From positions 197,462-261,461 of the forward strand of contig CAVXQP010000010.1 of the NCBI GenBank assembly GCA_963763955.1: DNA of 64,000 nucleotides. Reading direction: 5' to 3'. Position numbers and translations under genes: made by a program. This stretch comes from DASUPK01 sp963763955. GTDB lineage: Bacteria; Actinomycetota; Thermoleophilia; Solirubrobacterales; 70-9. Below, piece after piece: positions 15,828 to 23,702 of the stretch. How positions within the stretch are numbered: position 1 is the stretch's first letter; every line of letters begins with the position of its first letter. The notes below the pieces were generated by a model. The model was given only the letters and a program-made list of their open reading frames with translations. It did no database searches and was not told the DNA's origin.

Positions 15828-16877
15828 ATGCCTCGCCTGAGACGAAGTGACTGCGCCATCGCGGGAATCAAGCGCCGGAGGCGGGGGAGGGGCTTCGAAT
15901 ACGTCGACGAGGGTGGGGAGCGGATCGAGGATCCCGACGTGGTCGAGCGCATCCGGGCGCTCGCCATTCCGCCGGGCTGGGAGGACGTCTGGATCTGCGC
16001 GGACCCCCTCGGCCACATCCAGGCGACCGGGGTGGACGCCAGAGGTCGCAAGCAGTACCGCTATCACGACCTCTGGCGCGAGCGGCGTGACCGCCAGAAG
16101 TTCGACGCGATGCTGGACTTTGGCCGAGCGCTCCCGAAGCTGCGCCATCGAGTCGAGCGAGATCTCCGCAAGCGGCGCATCTCCCGCGAGCGAGTGCTCG
16201 CCTGCGCCGTGCGGCTGCTCGACCGTGGCTTCTTCCGGATCGGCTCGGAGGACTACGCCGAGGAGAACGAGACCTACGGGTTGGCGACCATGCGAAAGCG
16301 CCACGTGACGGTGGACGGAAGCACGGTTGTCTTCGACTACGAGGCGAAGGGAGGCAAGCGCCGAGTGCAGGTCGTGGGGGACCGCTCGATCGCCGGGCTG
16401 GTCAAGACGCTCCGCGCCCGTCGCGGCGGCGGGCACGAGCTGCTCGCCTATCGGAACGGGAGCTCCTGGCGGGACATCAAGTCCACCGAGATCAACGACT
16501 ACATCCAGGAGACGCTCGGGGAAGGACACAGCGCCAAGGACTTCAGGACCTGGAACGCGACGGTGCTCGCCGCCGTGGTCCTAGCCGCCTCGGCGCGGGA
16601 GCGGGATCTGGAGACGAAGGGCTCGCGCGCCCGGGCCAAGCGCGACGCGGTCAAGCAGGTCGCTCACTATCTCGGCAACACGCCAGCGGTCTGCCGGGCC
16701 TCCTACATCGATCCGCGCGTCTTCGACCGCTTCGATGGGGGCCTCACCGTGGGCGGAGTCTTCGAGCGCCTTCCGGAGGACCCCGCCGACTGGCCCCAGG
16801 TGCAAGGGCCGATCGAGAAGGCCGTCCTCGACCTCATCGACCGGCGTGATTCCCCTGCGATCGAGCGCGTGGACTGA
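15828..16877 (+). CDS. DNA topoisomerase IB (poxvirus-like)
   Basis: 349 residues from ATG at 15828. The N-terminal domain (RRRGRGFEYVDEGGERI, IPPGWEDVWICADPLGHIQATGVDARGRKQYRYH) and catalytic domain are both complete. Landmarks: LLDRGFFRIGSEDYAEENETYGLAT, the RKRHV segment, KDFRTWNATVLAA, and HYLGNTPAVCRASYIDP with the active-site Tyr at about residue 293. The enzyme relaxes supercoils through a 3'-phosphotyrosyl link without ATP. It is monocistronic, divergent from DUF72. The length and motif set match bacterial members found scattered in soil actinobacteria and proteobacteria. Confidence 0.95.
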   Translation: MPRLRRSDCAIAGIKRRRRGRGFEYVDEGGERIEDPDVVERIRALAIPPGWEDVWICADPLGHIQATGVDARGRKQYRYHDLWRERRDRQKFDAMLDFGRALPKLRHRVERDLRKRRISRERVLACAVRLLDRGFFRIGSEDYAEENETYGLATMRKRHVTVDGSTVVFDYEAKGGKRRVQVVGDRSIAGLVKTLRARRGGGHELLAYRNGSSWRDIKSTEINDYIQETLGEGHSAKDFRTWNATVLAAVVLAASARERDLETKGSRARAKRDAVKQVAHYLGNTPAVCRASYIDPRVFDRFDGGLTVGGVFERLPEDPADWPQVQGPIEKAVLDLIDRRDSPAIERVD

Positions 16878-16915
16878 ACCTCGTCAGGAATCCCCTGCTT
16901 GCGAAGGCCCTCGCG

Positions 16916-17206
16916 CTAGTAGGGGCGGATCAGACCCGGACGCCCTCTTCGGCGGCGACGCGGTGAGGGCCAGTCCGGCCGCTCCCAGACCTGCTGGGCC
17001 CGTGCGATGGCCTCCTGCTCGACCCTCGGGTGGCAGCGGCGGCAGACCGGCTCGAGGTTCTCGAGCACGTCCAGCCCGCCATAGCGCCGCGGGATCTTGT
17101 GGTGCGCGACGAGGTCGTCACGGGAGCCGCAGGCGACGCACTCAGCGCCGGATGTGACAGCGACCGAGAGCACCGGCCATGCCAGGTGTGTCGGGGATTG
17201 CTTCAT
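16916..17206 (-). CDS. Small HNH endonuclease-fold protein
   Basis: About 96 residues from ATG at 17206 (a GTG at 17260 is possible). A compact zinc-bound HNH core is visible: CVACGSRDDLVAHHKIPRRYGGLDVLENLEPVCRRCHPRVE, that is CxxC, the HH pair, the Asn of the second strand and a second CxxC-H. The C-terminus is a basic tail (RRRRRGRPG). Such small HNH proteins nick or cut DNA, but many stand-alone ones are uncharacterised. There is no adjacent methylase or recombinase, so restriction or homing is not indicated. It converges on the topoisomerase gene. Confidence 0.8.
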   Translation of the reverse strand: MKQSPTHLAWPVLSVAVTSGAECVACGSRDDLVAHHKIPRRYGGLDVLENLEPVCRRCHPRVEQEAIARAQQVWERPDWPSPRRRRRGRPGLIRPY

Positions 17207-17299
17207 CTGCGCCGACCCCAATTCCACACGAGCGACCGGATGCACGCCATGCTGAGACACCCGGTAGGCCGTGCCTGAGCGAATGCACGGGAACGGGGG

Positions 17300-17616
17300 T
17301 TATGGAAACTCACGCAGAGGCTTCTCGTACCAGCGGTTCGACCGCGGATTCGAGTTGTAGTCCGGGATCCGCCGGTATCCCGCCCGTTCAAAGCCTCGTT
17401 CGCGGGCGCGCCGCTCGAGCTCGTCGAGGATCTGGGTCGCGACGCCGGAGCCCCGGTACGCCGGCACGACGTACATCCGCTTGATCTCCCTTGCAGTGCC
17501 TCGGCCTTGCGGCGCCGCCCTCCACCTGGCGTCGCTTCGACCCCGTCCCGAAGCGCCTCGGCGAGTTCGAGTGCAACCGGGTCATCGGGTGCGATCTGTC
17601 TCAGCTCGATTCCCAT
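17300..17616 (-). pseudogene. Degenerate GNAT acetyltransferase with internal deletions and a frame change
   Basis: The start (ATG 17616) reads MGIELRQIAPDDPVALELAEAL, a usual GNAT N-terminus. The C-terminal part lies in another frame: GTAREIKRMYVVPAYRGSGVATQILDELERRARERGF, then ERAGYRRIPDYNSNPRSNRWYEK up to a TAA at 17300. Acetyl-CoA loop (YRGSGVA) and final strand are there, but about 40-50 residues are missing between the first two blocks and about 20 between RARERGF and ERAGYRRI, where family members carry an ETG..QPEA..LY segment. Total length is ~105 codons against the usual 155-170. A single read error cannot explain this, so it is a decaying gene. Confidence 0.8.
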
Positions 17617-17665
17617 CGCCTCACCTGAGTTGACATAACGTCGTGCGGTTATCCGCTTGGACGGG

Positions 17666-18037
17666 TCAGGCCGACGCCGCGATCAGGCCCACGGTCGCCA
17701 GGCAGAGCAAGATCCCGGAACCCATCAGCAATCGGGCCTCCTCACGCGAGCTCGGGATCATCTCCCCCGTGTCGAGAGCCCGCTCGACCTTGCGGGACCT
17801 GCCCGATCCGTAGCCGAACAGGGCGACCGAGTAGAGCGCCCAGCCGATGCCGACCACCAGGTACGGCCATTCAGTGCTTGTCCCGCTGAGCTCAGGAACC
17901 ACCCGGCCGACACCGACTGCGACTGCGATCGAGGTGAGCGCCGTCCGCACCCAGGCGAGCTCCGTGCGCTCGGCGGCGAGCCGGGTGCGGCGGATCGCAT
18001 CCCATGCGTCGTCCGGGGTGTCGCCCGCCTTGGCCAC
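17666..18037 (-). CDS. DUF202 family small membrane protein
   Basis: About 123 residues from GTG at 18037. The signature RRTRLAAERTELAWVRTALTSIAVAVGVGRVV is that of DUF202 (YidH-like) proteins, whose conserved ERT-x-LAW-x-RT segment precedes the first helix. Three hydrophobic segments follow (about 35-55, 68-85, 102-122). The function of DUF202 is not established; related domains sit at the cytosolic end of VTC-type polyphosphate polymerases. It is divergent from the phosphatase gene (48 bases apart), so the two share a promoter region. Confidence 0.8.
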   Translation of the reverse strand: MAKAGDTPDDAWDAIRRTRLAAERTELAWVRTALTSIAVAVGVGRVVPELSGTSTEWPYLVVGIGWALYSVALFGYGSGRSRKVERALDTGEMIPSSREEARLLMGSGILLCLATVGLIAASA

Positions 18038-18085
18038 ACCTGCATCCAACCACGGTTTCCCTCCGTGCCGATTTACGATTGGCGC

Positions 18086-19720
18086 ATGCCTCTCAAGGAT
18101 CGGGAGCTGATCACTCCGCCGCCCACCCTGGCAAGTCTGCAGGAGCTCTCCGGGCCGGCGGTGATCGCGATGCTCATCGCGAGCGCGATCGCGGTCTTGG
18201 ACGGGCTGGTGGGACGGCAGGCCGTGCTGATCGGGCTGCTGGCTATCCCGCCTGTGATCGCGGCCATGAGCGCGTCGCTGCCGGAGACCGGCGTGGTCGG
18301 GGCCTTCTGCCTGGTGCTGGCCGTCCTTTCGATCCTCTGGCATCAGAACGTCGCCGCCGCGCAGTACGTGATCTCGGTCGTGACCGTGATGGCGGGGTTC
18401 CTGGCCGGCCTCTGGGTGGCGAGCCTGCGCGTCAACCTGAACCGCGAGCAGGCCGCGTCGGAGCTGCTCGCCGAAGCCGGCGCGCTGATGGAGGACGCCC
18501 TCGACCGTAGGGCGCGCGCCCAGCATCTCGCCGATCTCGCCGTTCCGTCGCTCGGCGACGTCGCGCTGATCGACGTCCTCACCTCCGAGGGATCGATCGA
18601 GCGGATCGCCGCGCGCAGCCGCGGCACCGAGGTCGCGGACATCTTCGTCAAGCTGCGCGCCGACACGCCGATCGATCCGCATGGCCCCCACCCCGTCGCC
18701 GAGGTGATCCGCACCGGCCGGACGAAGTTCCTGGACCGCCTCTCCGACCAGGAGATCGATCGGATCACGACCCGCGAGAACGAGCGGGAGCTTCTCCGCC
18801 GGCATCGGTTCCAGTCCTGCATCGTGCTCCCGCTCGGCGCCCGCGGATCGGTTCTCGGCGCCATGACCCTGTGGATCATGCGGCCGGCCAAGGCCTTCGA
18901 CGAGACCGCCCGACGCACCGCGAAGCGGCTCGCCGACAGGGCCGCCCTCGCACTCGACAACGCCCGCCTGCACGAGCAGCAGGCTCACATCGCCTCGGTT
19001 CTCCAGCACAGCCTGTTGCCGCGGTCGCTGCCCGAGATCAGGGGCTTCGAGGCCTCCTCACGCTTCCTGCCGGCCGGTGAGGCATATGAGGTGGGCGGCG
19101 ACTTCTACGACGTCTTCCGCAGCGGCTTCGGCATCTGGACGGCGGTGATCGGCGACGTCTGCGGCAAGGGCCCGGAGGCAGCCTCGCTCACAGCGCTGGC
19201 CCGCTACACGGTGCGAACCGCGTCATCGCCCGACAGCTCCCCCAGCCAGGTGCTGCGGACCCTGCATGAGTCGATCAGCTCCGAGCAGGCCGACCTGCGC
19301 TTCTGCACGGCCGCCCTCGCCCAGATAGAGCCGCCGTCCAATGGATCCGGAGCCGCCCACCTCACAGTTGCCCTGGGAGGCCATCCCCTCCCGCTCGTCC
19401 TGCGCAAGAACGGTCGGGTCGACTCGATCGGTGAGCCCGGCACGCTGCTCGGAGCGCTTCCCAACGTCGTCCTGGCCGATGTCGAGGCCGACCTCGGGAT
19501 CGGCGACTCGCTGGTGCTCTACACCGATGGGGTGCTGGACGTCAGCGACCGCAGCAAACGCGACGACCCGGACTGGCTCACCAAGGAGCTATCCAGGTTC
19601 GCCGGTAAGAGCGCCGACGAGATCGCCGAACGGCTCGCCCAGGCTGCGATCAAGCGACACGGCGGCGAGCCGCGCGATGACATCGCCCTGCTCGTCCTGC
19701 ACCGCAACGGCGTGCGCTAG
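18086..19720 (+). CDS. Membrane-bound GAF-SpoIIE (PP2C-type) serine/threonine phosphatase
   Basis: 544 residues from ATG at 18086. Order: four hydrophobic helices (about 25-125), a GAF-like sensor domain (about 150-300, ending ALALDNARLHEQQAHIASVLQHSLLP, a typical linker), then the SpoIIE/RsbU phosphatase domain (about 310-540). Metal-binding acids appear in YEVGGDFYDVF, VIGDVCGKGPEAASLTA, LVLYTDGVLDVSD and EPRDDIALLVL. Such proteins dephosphorylate anti-sigma-factor antagonists in stress signalling, but no RsbV/RsbW partner is adjacent, so its target is unknown. Its stop shares one base with the start of the second DUF72 gene. Confidence 0.9.
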   Translation: MPLKDRELITPPPTLASLQELSGPAVIAMLIASAIAVLDGLVGRQAVLIGLLAIPPVIAAMSASLPETGVVGAFCLVLAVLSILWHQNVAAAQYVISVVTVMAGFLAGLWVASLRVNLNREQAASELLAEAGALMEDALDRRARAQHLADLAVPSLGDVALIDVLTSEGSIERIAARSRGTEVADIFVKLRADTPIDPHGPHPVAEVIRTGRTKFLDRLSDQEIDRITTRENERELLRRHRFQSCIVLPLGARGSVLGAMTLWIMRPAKAFDETARRTAKRLADRAALALDNARLHEQQAHIASVLQHSLLPRSLPEIRGFEASSRFLPAGEAYEVGGDFYDVFRSGFGIWTAVIGDVCGKGPEAASLTALARYTVRTASSPDSSPSQVLRTLHESISSEQADLRFCTAALAQIEPPSNGSGAAHLTVALGGHPLPLVLRKNGRVDSIGEPGTLLGALPNVVLADVEADLGIGDSLVLYTDGVLDVSDRSKRDDPDWLTKELSRFAGKSADEIAERLAQAAIKRHGGEPRDDIALLVLHRNGVR

Positions 19721-20448
19721 TGGACGTGCATATCGGCTGCTCGGGCTGGGTCTATCCGCACTGGCGCGAGGTCTTCTATCCGAAGGGCGTCCCGCAGCGC
19801 GCTTGGCTCGGGTACTACGCCGAGCACTTCGACACCGTCGAGGTCAACAACACCTTCTACCGGCTTCCCAAGCCTGCCGCGGTCCAAGGCTGGGCCGAGC
19901 ACAGCCCGCCGGGATTCACCTTCACCGTCAAGGTCAGCCGCTACCTGACCCACATCAAGCGCCTGACCATGATCGGGGCGGGGATGAAGCGCTTCTACGA
20001 GCCGCTCGAGCCCCTCACCAGCAGCGAAAAGCTCGGGCCGCTGCTCTGGCAATTCCCGCCGAACTTCCACCGCGACACGGAGCGCCTCTCGAGCGCGCTG
20101 GCGGAGCTGCCGCCGGGACGACACGCGTTCGAGTTCCGGCACGAGACCTGGTTCACGAACGAGGTCTACGACTTGCTCCGCGCCCACGGCGTGGCCCTGG
20201 TGATCGGCGATGAGTCATCTCGGTGGATCAGCACGCCGCTCGTCCGGACAGCCGACTGGACCTACCTTCGCTTCCACCACGGCAGTCGAGGCCGCCACGG
20301 CAAGTACTCGGACTCGGAGCTCGCGAAGTGGGCCCGCCGGATCGCACAATGGCGACGCGACACCGAGGTCTACGCGTACTTCAACAACGACTGGGAGGGA
20401 TACGCGATCCGCAACGCCCGCCTGCTGAAGAGCAAGCTCGGGCTCTGA
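19720..20448 (+). CDS. DUF72 (YecE-like) family protein, second copy
   Basis: 242 residues from a GTG whose first base is the last base of the phosphatase stop, so expression is coupled to that gene. DUF72 landmarks: IGCSGWVYPHWREVFYPKG, FDTVEVNNTFYRLP, TFTVKVSRYLTHIKRL, HAFEFRHETW, TYLRFHHGSRGRHG and VYAYFNNDWEGYAIRNA. It is shorter than the copy at 14901, and the two share only family-level motifs. Biochemical role unknown. Translational coupling to a stress-type PP2C phosphatase is a clue that this copy acts in stress physiology, but that is inference. Confidence 0.9.
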   Translation: MDVHIGCSGWVYPHWREVFYPKGVPQRAWLGYYAEHFDTVEVNNTFYRLPKPAAVQGWAEHSPPGFTFTVKVSRYLTHIKRLTMIGAGMKRFYEPLEPLTSSEKLGPLLWQFPPNFHRDTERLSSALAELPPGRHAFEFRHETWFTNEVYDLLRAHGVALVIGDESSRWISTPLVRTADWTYLRFHHGSRGRHGKYSDSELAKWARRIAQWRRDTEVYAYFNNDWEGYAIRNARLLKSKLGL

Positions 20449-20455
20449 CCCTCGT

Positions 20456-20794
20456 TTAGCGACGCCGCCATTTGCCGCCGAGCAGCTTCCCCAGGCGACC
20501 GCTGCGCCGGGGGCTGAACTCCGGGGCGCCCTTCTCGGGAGGCGGCAGCTGCGCCGCCACGGCCGAGTCGATGGTCAGCCTGACCGCGCGCTCGGCGGTG
20601 CGAGCGACCTCGGGTGCGTCGACGAAGCGCAGCTCACCGCTCGAGTCCTCGATCACGAAGCCGTCCAGGATCCGCTCCCGGTAGTTGTCCACGACCTCGT
20701 CGATGACGCCGACCTGCTTGCCATCGGAGGCGTACACGGGTGTGCCGCGCTTCACGGCCGCATAGTGGATCGGATAGCCATCCTCCTCGCCCAC
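20456..20794 (-). CDS. PRC-barrel-like domain protein
   Basis: 112 residues. A single small beta-barrel is readable: VKRGTPVYASDGKQVGVIDEVVDNYRERILDGFVIEDSSGELRFVDAPEVARTAERAVRLTI, which fits the PRC-barrel pattern of a core 'G-x-x-V-x-x-x-D-G-x-x-V-G' followed by a membrane- or RNA-associated beta unit. The C-terminal 30 residues are proline-rich then strongly basic (SGRLGKLLGGKWRRR). It has no enzyme motif. It is divergent from the DUF3052 gene with 16 bases between starts and converges with the DUF72 stop. Confidence 0.65.
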   Translation of the reverse strand: MGEEDGYPIHYAAVKRGTPVYASDGKQVGVIDEVVDNYRERILDGFVIEDSSGELRFVDAPEVARTAERAVRLTIDSAVAAQLPPPEKGAPEFSPRRSGRLGKLLGGKWRRR

Positions 20795-20810
20795 CCGGTG
20801 AAATATACGA

Positions 20811-21215
20811 ATGGTCGGCTACTCGGGGACTCCCTTGTGGAAGAAGCTCGGGATCAATCAGGGAAACCGGGTCGCATTCCCTTCAGCGCCGGATGGCTTC
20901 CTCGGGCTGCTCGGAGAGCTCCCCGAGGGCGTCACGGTCAAGTCCCGGGCCAGCCGCCCTCTCGACGTGATCGTCTTCTTCACCAAGAGCCGTGCCGATC
21001 TCGAGCGGCGACTGCCGGCTCTGAGGGGAGCGATGGACCCCGCCGCCGGGCTCTGGATCGCCTGGCCCAAGCTTTCGTCAGGAGTCGAGACAGATCTGAC
21101 CGAAAACGTCACGCGCGAGCTCGGCCTCGCCAACCGTCTGGTCGACAACAAGGTCTGCGCGATCGATGAGACCTGGTCCGGGTTGCGATTCGTGATCCGC
21201 CTGGAGGATCGCTAG
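20811..21215 (+). CDS. DUF3052 family protein
   Basis: 134 residues. The start GYSGTPLWKKLGINQGNRVAFPSAPDGF is the DUF3052 pattern ('GYSGTPLxKKLGIK.G..V...'), followed by LDVIVFFTKSRADLERRLPALRGAMDPAAGLWIAWPK and a C-terminal VCAIDETWSGLRFVIR. DUF3052 proteins are small actinobacterial and proteobacterial proteins without a known activity. No signal or membrane segment. It overlaps the convergent hydrolase stop by four bases (21212-21215), leaving no room for a terminator between them. Confidence 0.85.
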   Translation: MVGYSGTPLWKKLGINQGNRVAFPSAPDGFLGLLGELPEGVTVKSRASRPLDVIVFFTKSRADLERRLPALRGAMDPAAGLWIAWPKLSSGVETDLTENVTRELGLANRLVDNKVCAIDETWSGLRFVIRLEDR

Positions 21216-22072
21216 CCCAAGCGCTCCCGCACCGCTCGCTCGTCGAGGAAGTCGGCGATCACCCGTGAGAGACGACCCCCCTGCCAGGCCAGAGGCGCTT
21301 TGCCGGGCTCCTCGCTGATCAGCCTGCCCGCCGGCAGGCGTTCGGCCCAGGCTTCGGCAATCGCGTAGGGATGCCCTGGGTCCGCCTCGTCGTAGCTGGC
21401 GACGACGAGCGCCGGGACGTCGAGCGTCTCCAGCTCCTCCAGCCCCTCGAAGGGAAGCGAGCGCGGCACCTCCCGCAGTGCCCGGACGAGCGCTTCCGGA
21501 TGGCGGTGGCGGGCCATCCTCTCGCGCGTGATCCGCAGGGCGGTCTCGGTCCAGGCGGGATCGGTCTCGAGGGATTCCTCATACGCCTCCATGAAGCCCT
21601 CGATCCCGCCGCGCTCCAGCCCGTCCGCGAGGCTGTCCCAGTAGGCGAGCGACTCATCGGCAGCGGGAATGCCGAGCGTCACGGGCCCCGCCAGGACGAG
21701 GGCAGCCACCTCGCCGGCGTGGTCGAGCGCGTGGGCCACCGCGGTGTGACAGCCCATCGAGTGCCCGGCCAGCACCGGCGGCCCGGCCGCCTCCCGCTCA
21801 GCGAGAACAGCCCTCAGGTCGCCCGTCAGCGCCCCGTATCCATACCCCTCCCCCGCAGGCGCCGGATCCGACTCACCGTGCGCCCGGGCGTCGTAGGAGA
21901 CCAGCCGGTATCCGCGGCGCGCGAGAGCGACCGAGCCGTGCAGGACGTAGCGCCGGGTCGCCGTCAGGCCGTGCAGCTGGACGACCGCCGGCCCCTCCCC
22001 CACCTCCTCGCCCGCTAGGACGACTCCCGAGGAGTCAACCTCGAAGGGACTCGGATCCAGGCGCTCGGCCAC
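21212..22072 (-). CDS. Alpha/beta fold hydrolase
   Basis: 286 residues from GTG at 22072, two bases after the bcp stop. The fold is complete: QLHGLTATRRYV (oxyanion strand), YDARAHGESDPA, the nucleophile elbow GHSMGC, a cap region (~130-200), and VVASYDEADPGHPYAIAEAWAERLP supplying the acid. A catalytic His in the usual C-terminal place is not obvious: the segment after GRLISEEPGKAPLAWQG lacks the expected 'xGHx', so activity is uncertain. Substrate unknown. It forms the last gene of a tight minus-strand row, cyclophilin-bcp-hydrolase. Confidence 0.8.
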   Translation of the reverse strand: MAERLDPSPFEVDSSGVVLAGEEVGEGPAVVQLHGLTATRRYVLHGSVALARRGYRLVSYDARAHGESDPAPAGEGYGYGALTGDLRAVLAEREAAGPPVLAGHSMGCHTAVAHALDHAGEVAALVLAGPVTLGIPAADESLAYWDSLADGLERGGIEGFMEAYEESLETDPAWTETALRITRERMARHRHPEALVRALREVPRSLPFEGLEELETLDVPALVVASYDEADPGHPYAIAEAWAERLPAGRLISEEPGKAPLAWQGGRLSRVIADFLDERAVRERLG

Positions 22073-22074
22073 CG

Positions 22075-22530
22075 CTACGCCAGCTGCGAGATCGCACGCT
22101 CCAGATCGCCCACGTCCTGGTAGCGCAGGCCGAACATGGCCACATTGCGATAGCGGACCGTGCCGGCGGAATCCACGAGGAAGATCGCGCGTCGGATGAA
22201 CCCGCCGGGCCCGACGACGCCGTACCGGCGCGCGACCTTCTTCTCGGGATCGGAGAGCAGCGGCACCGTCAGCCCGTTCTGGTCGGCGAAGCGCTCGTGC
22301 GAGGAGACCGACTGCGGCGAGATCCCCACCATCGGCATGCCCAGGGCCTCGATTCGGTCGCCGTCGTCGCGATAGGAGCAGAACTGCTTCGTGCACACCG
22401 GCGTGAAGTCGCCCGGGTAGAAGGCCAGGATCACGCCATTGCTGCGGAAGTCGGCGAGGCTGTATCGCCGCGAGCCCGTCGCCTCGAGATCGAAGTCCGG
22501 CGCCGAATCGCCCACCCGCAGCTTCGCCAT
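22075..22530 (-). CDS. bcp: Peroxiredoxin, Bcp/PrxQ type
   Basis: 151 residues. FYPGDFTPVCTKQFCSYRD places the peroxidatic cysteine at C46 and a resolving cysteine at C51, the E. coli Bcp spacing. PDFDLEATGSRRYSLADFRS at the start and GPGGFIRRAIFLVDSAGTVRY near the end fit the AhpC/TSA fold. The enzyme reduces H2O2 and organic peroxides using thioredoxin. The start overlaps the cyclophilin stop by one base (TGATG), so the genes are coupled. A second peroxiredoxin gene lies at 62330 and is of the one-cysteine type. Confidence 0.92.
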   Translation of the reverse strand: MAKLRVGDSAPDFDLEATGSRRYSLADFRSNGVILAFYPGDFTPVCTKQFCSYRDDGDRIEALGMPMVGISPQSVSSHERFADQNGLTVPLLSDPEKKVARRYGVVGPGGFIRRAIFLVDSAGTVRYRNVAMFGLRYQDVGDLERAISQLA

Positions 22531-22989
22531 CAGCCGCCTCGAATCGTGATGCGCCGGATGACGACGGGCGCCATCGGCCTGCCGATCTGCGTGCCGAGCT
22601 GCTCGATTCGCAGCACCACATCAAAGCCACTGGTCACGCGGCCGAGCAGCGCGTCGCTTGGCGTCAGGCCGGCGTCCGCCGCGGTCACCACGTAGAACTG
22701 GCTCCCCGACCGCCCGGGCGGCTCCGCCGGGCTCTTGGCCATCGCGACAAGGCCGCGCGTGTAGGAGAGGTTCTGCGGTGGTGGCTCATCGATCGAATAT
22801 CCGGGCCCGCCGGCGCCGGTGCCGGTGGGGTCGCCCCCCTGGACGACGAACCCCGGCACGACTCGGTGGAAGAGGGTGTCGTCGTAGACCCCCTTGCGGA
22901 GCAAGATACGCGAACGAGGAGCTCGTCTTCGGTGCGCGCGCCACATCGAGCGCGATATGGAACGAGCCGCAGCTCGTCTCCACGGTCAA
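22530..22989 (-). CDS. Peptidyl-prolyl cis-trans isomerase (cyclophilin), interrupted by a one-base insertion
   Basis: The C-terminal two thirds are clear: KGVYDDTLFHRVVPGFVVQGGDPTGTGAGGPGYSIDEPP, then VAMAKSPAEPPGRSGSQFYVV, the cyclophilin active-site strands. The N-terminal TVETSCGSFHIALDVARAPKTSSSFAYLA lies in another frame, from TTG 22989 or GTG 22983. The frames meet at 22898-22899, where one extra G (plus strand) interrupts YLA-RKGVYDD. Complete length would be about 152 residues, normal for a bacterial single-domain cyclophilin. No signal peptide, so cytosolic. It is the first gene of the cyclophilin-bcp-hydrolase row and is divergent from the methyltransferase. Confidence 0.8.
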
Positions 22990-23029
22990 GGCCCCGAAGC
23001 CTAATCGCGGCTCCTGCGATGATCGCCGC

Positions 23030-23653
23030 ATGCGGACCCGATTCTTGATCGGCCGCTTCCTCAACGGCCTGGTGGCGCGGTTCCCCGCTAGCTGGCCGCT
23101 GGTCCGCGCCCCGATGCGCCGCTTCTTCGACCGGATGGCGGAGGGATGGGATGAGCGTACGACGGCCGGTTCGCCCGGGCACCTGGCGCCGCTGGCCGCC
23201 GCGCTCCTCCACGTCCGGCCGGAGCCCGAGCGTGCGCTCGACATCGGCACCGGGCTCGGAGACGGCGCGCTGCTGATCGCTCGGGAGTTCCCGCACGCGA
23301 GGGTCCGCGGTGTTGACATCTCCCCCGAGATGATCCGCCGTGCACAGGACCGAATCGGACTTGACCCAGAGGGACGGGTCGCCTTCAAGGTGGCTGACGC
23401 TGCTCACCTCCCATTTGAGGACGAGTCATTCGATCTCGTCGCCCAGCTCAACACGCCTCCGTTCTTCGCCGAGATCGCCCGCGTCCTGCGCCCCGGCGGC
23501 TATGCGGTGATCGCTGCGAGCTGGGGCCCACAGACTCCCTTCTTTACACCGGACTCGGTGCTGAGTCGAGGCTTCCACAGGGCGGGCATCGATCGGATCG
23601 AGATCGGCGGAGCCGCCGACGGGACCTACTTCGTCGGGCGTCGCTCCTCCTGA
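23030..23653 (+). CDS. Class I SAM-dependent methyltransferase
   Basis: 207 residues from ATG at 23030. After ~45 residues of helical lead (FFDRMAEGWDERT), motif I reads ALDIGTGLGDGALLIA, then VRGVDISPEMIRRAQDRI (acidic residue binding the ribose), VADAAHLPFEDESFDLVAQLNT (motifs II-III) and IARVLRPGGYAVIAASWG. This is the UbiE/Coq5-like small-molecule arrangement. The C-terminal part is short. Substrate unknown. The gene precedes the lipid kinase by 50 bases on the same strand and could belong to the same transcript as kinase-murT-gatD. Confidence 0.85.
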   Translation: MRTRFLIGRFLNGLVARFPASWPLVRAPMRRFFDRMAEGWDERTTAGSPGHLAPLAAALLHVRPEPERALDIGTGLGDGALLIAREFPHARVRGVDISPEMIRRAQDRIGLDPEGRVAFKVADAAHLPFEDESFDLVAQLNTPPFFAEIARVLRPGGYAVIAASWGPQTPFFTPDSVLSRGFHRAGIDRIEIGGAADGTYFVGRRSS

Positions 23654-23702
23654 TTCGCGCCGCAACTAGATTCACCGGATCGCGACCGACCGAAGCCACC
23701 TC

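Noticed and set aside
16916..17206. Restriction system or homing element around the HNH gene
   Set aside because: No methylase, intron, intein or recombinase sequences are adjacent, and flanking genes are intact except for the decayed GNAT.
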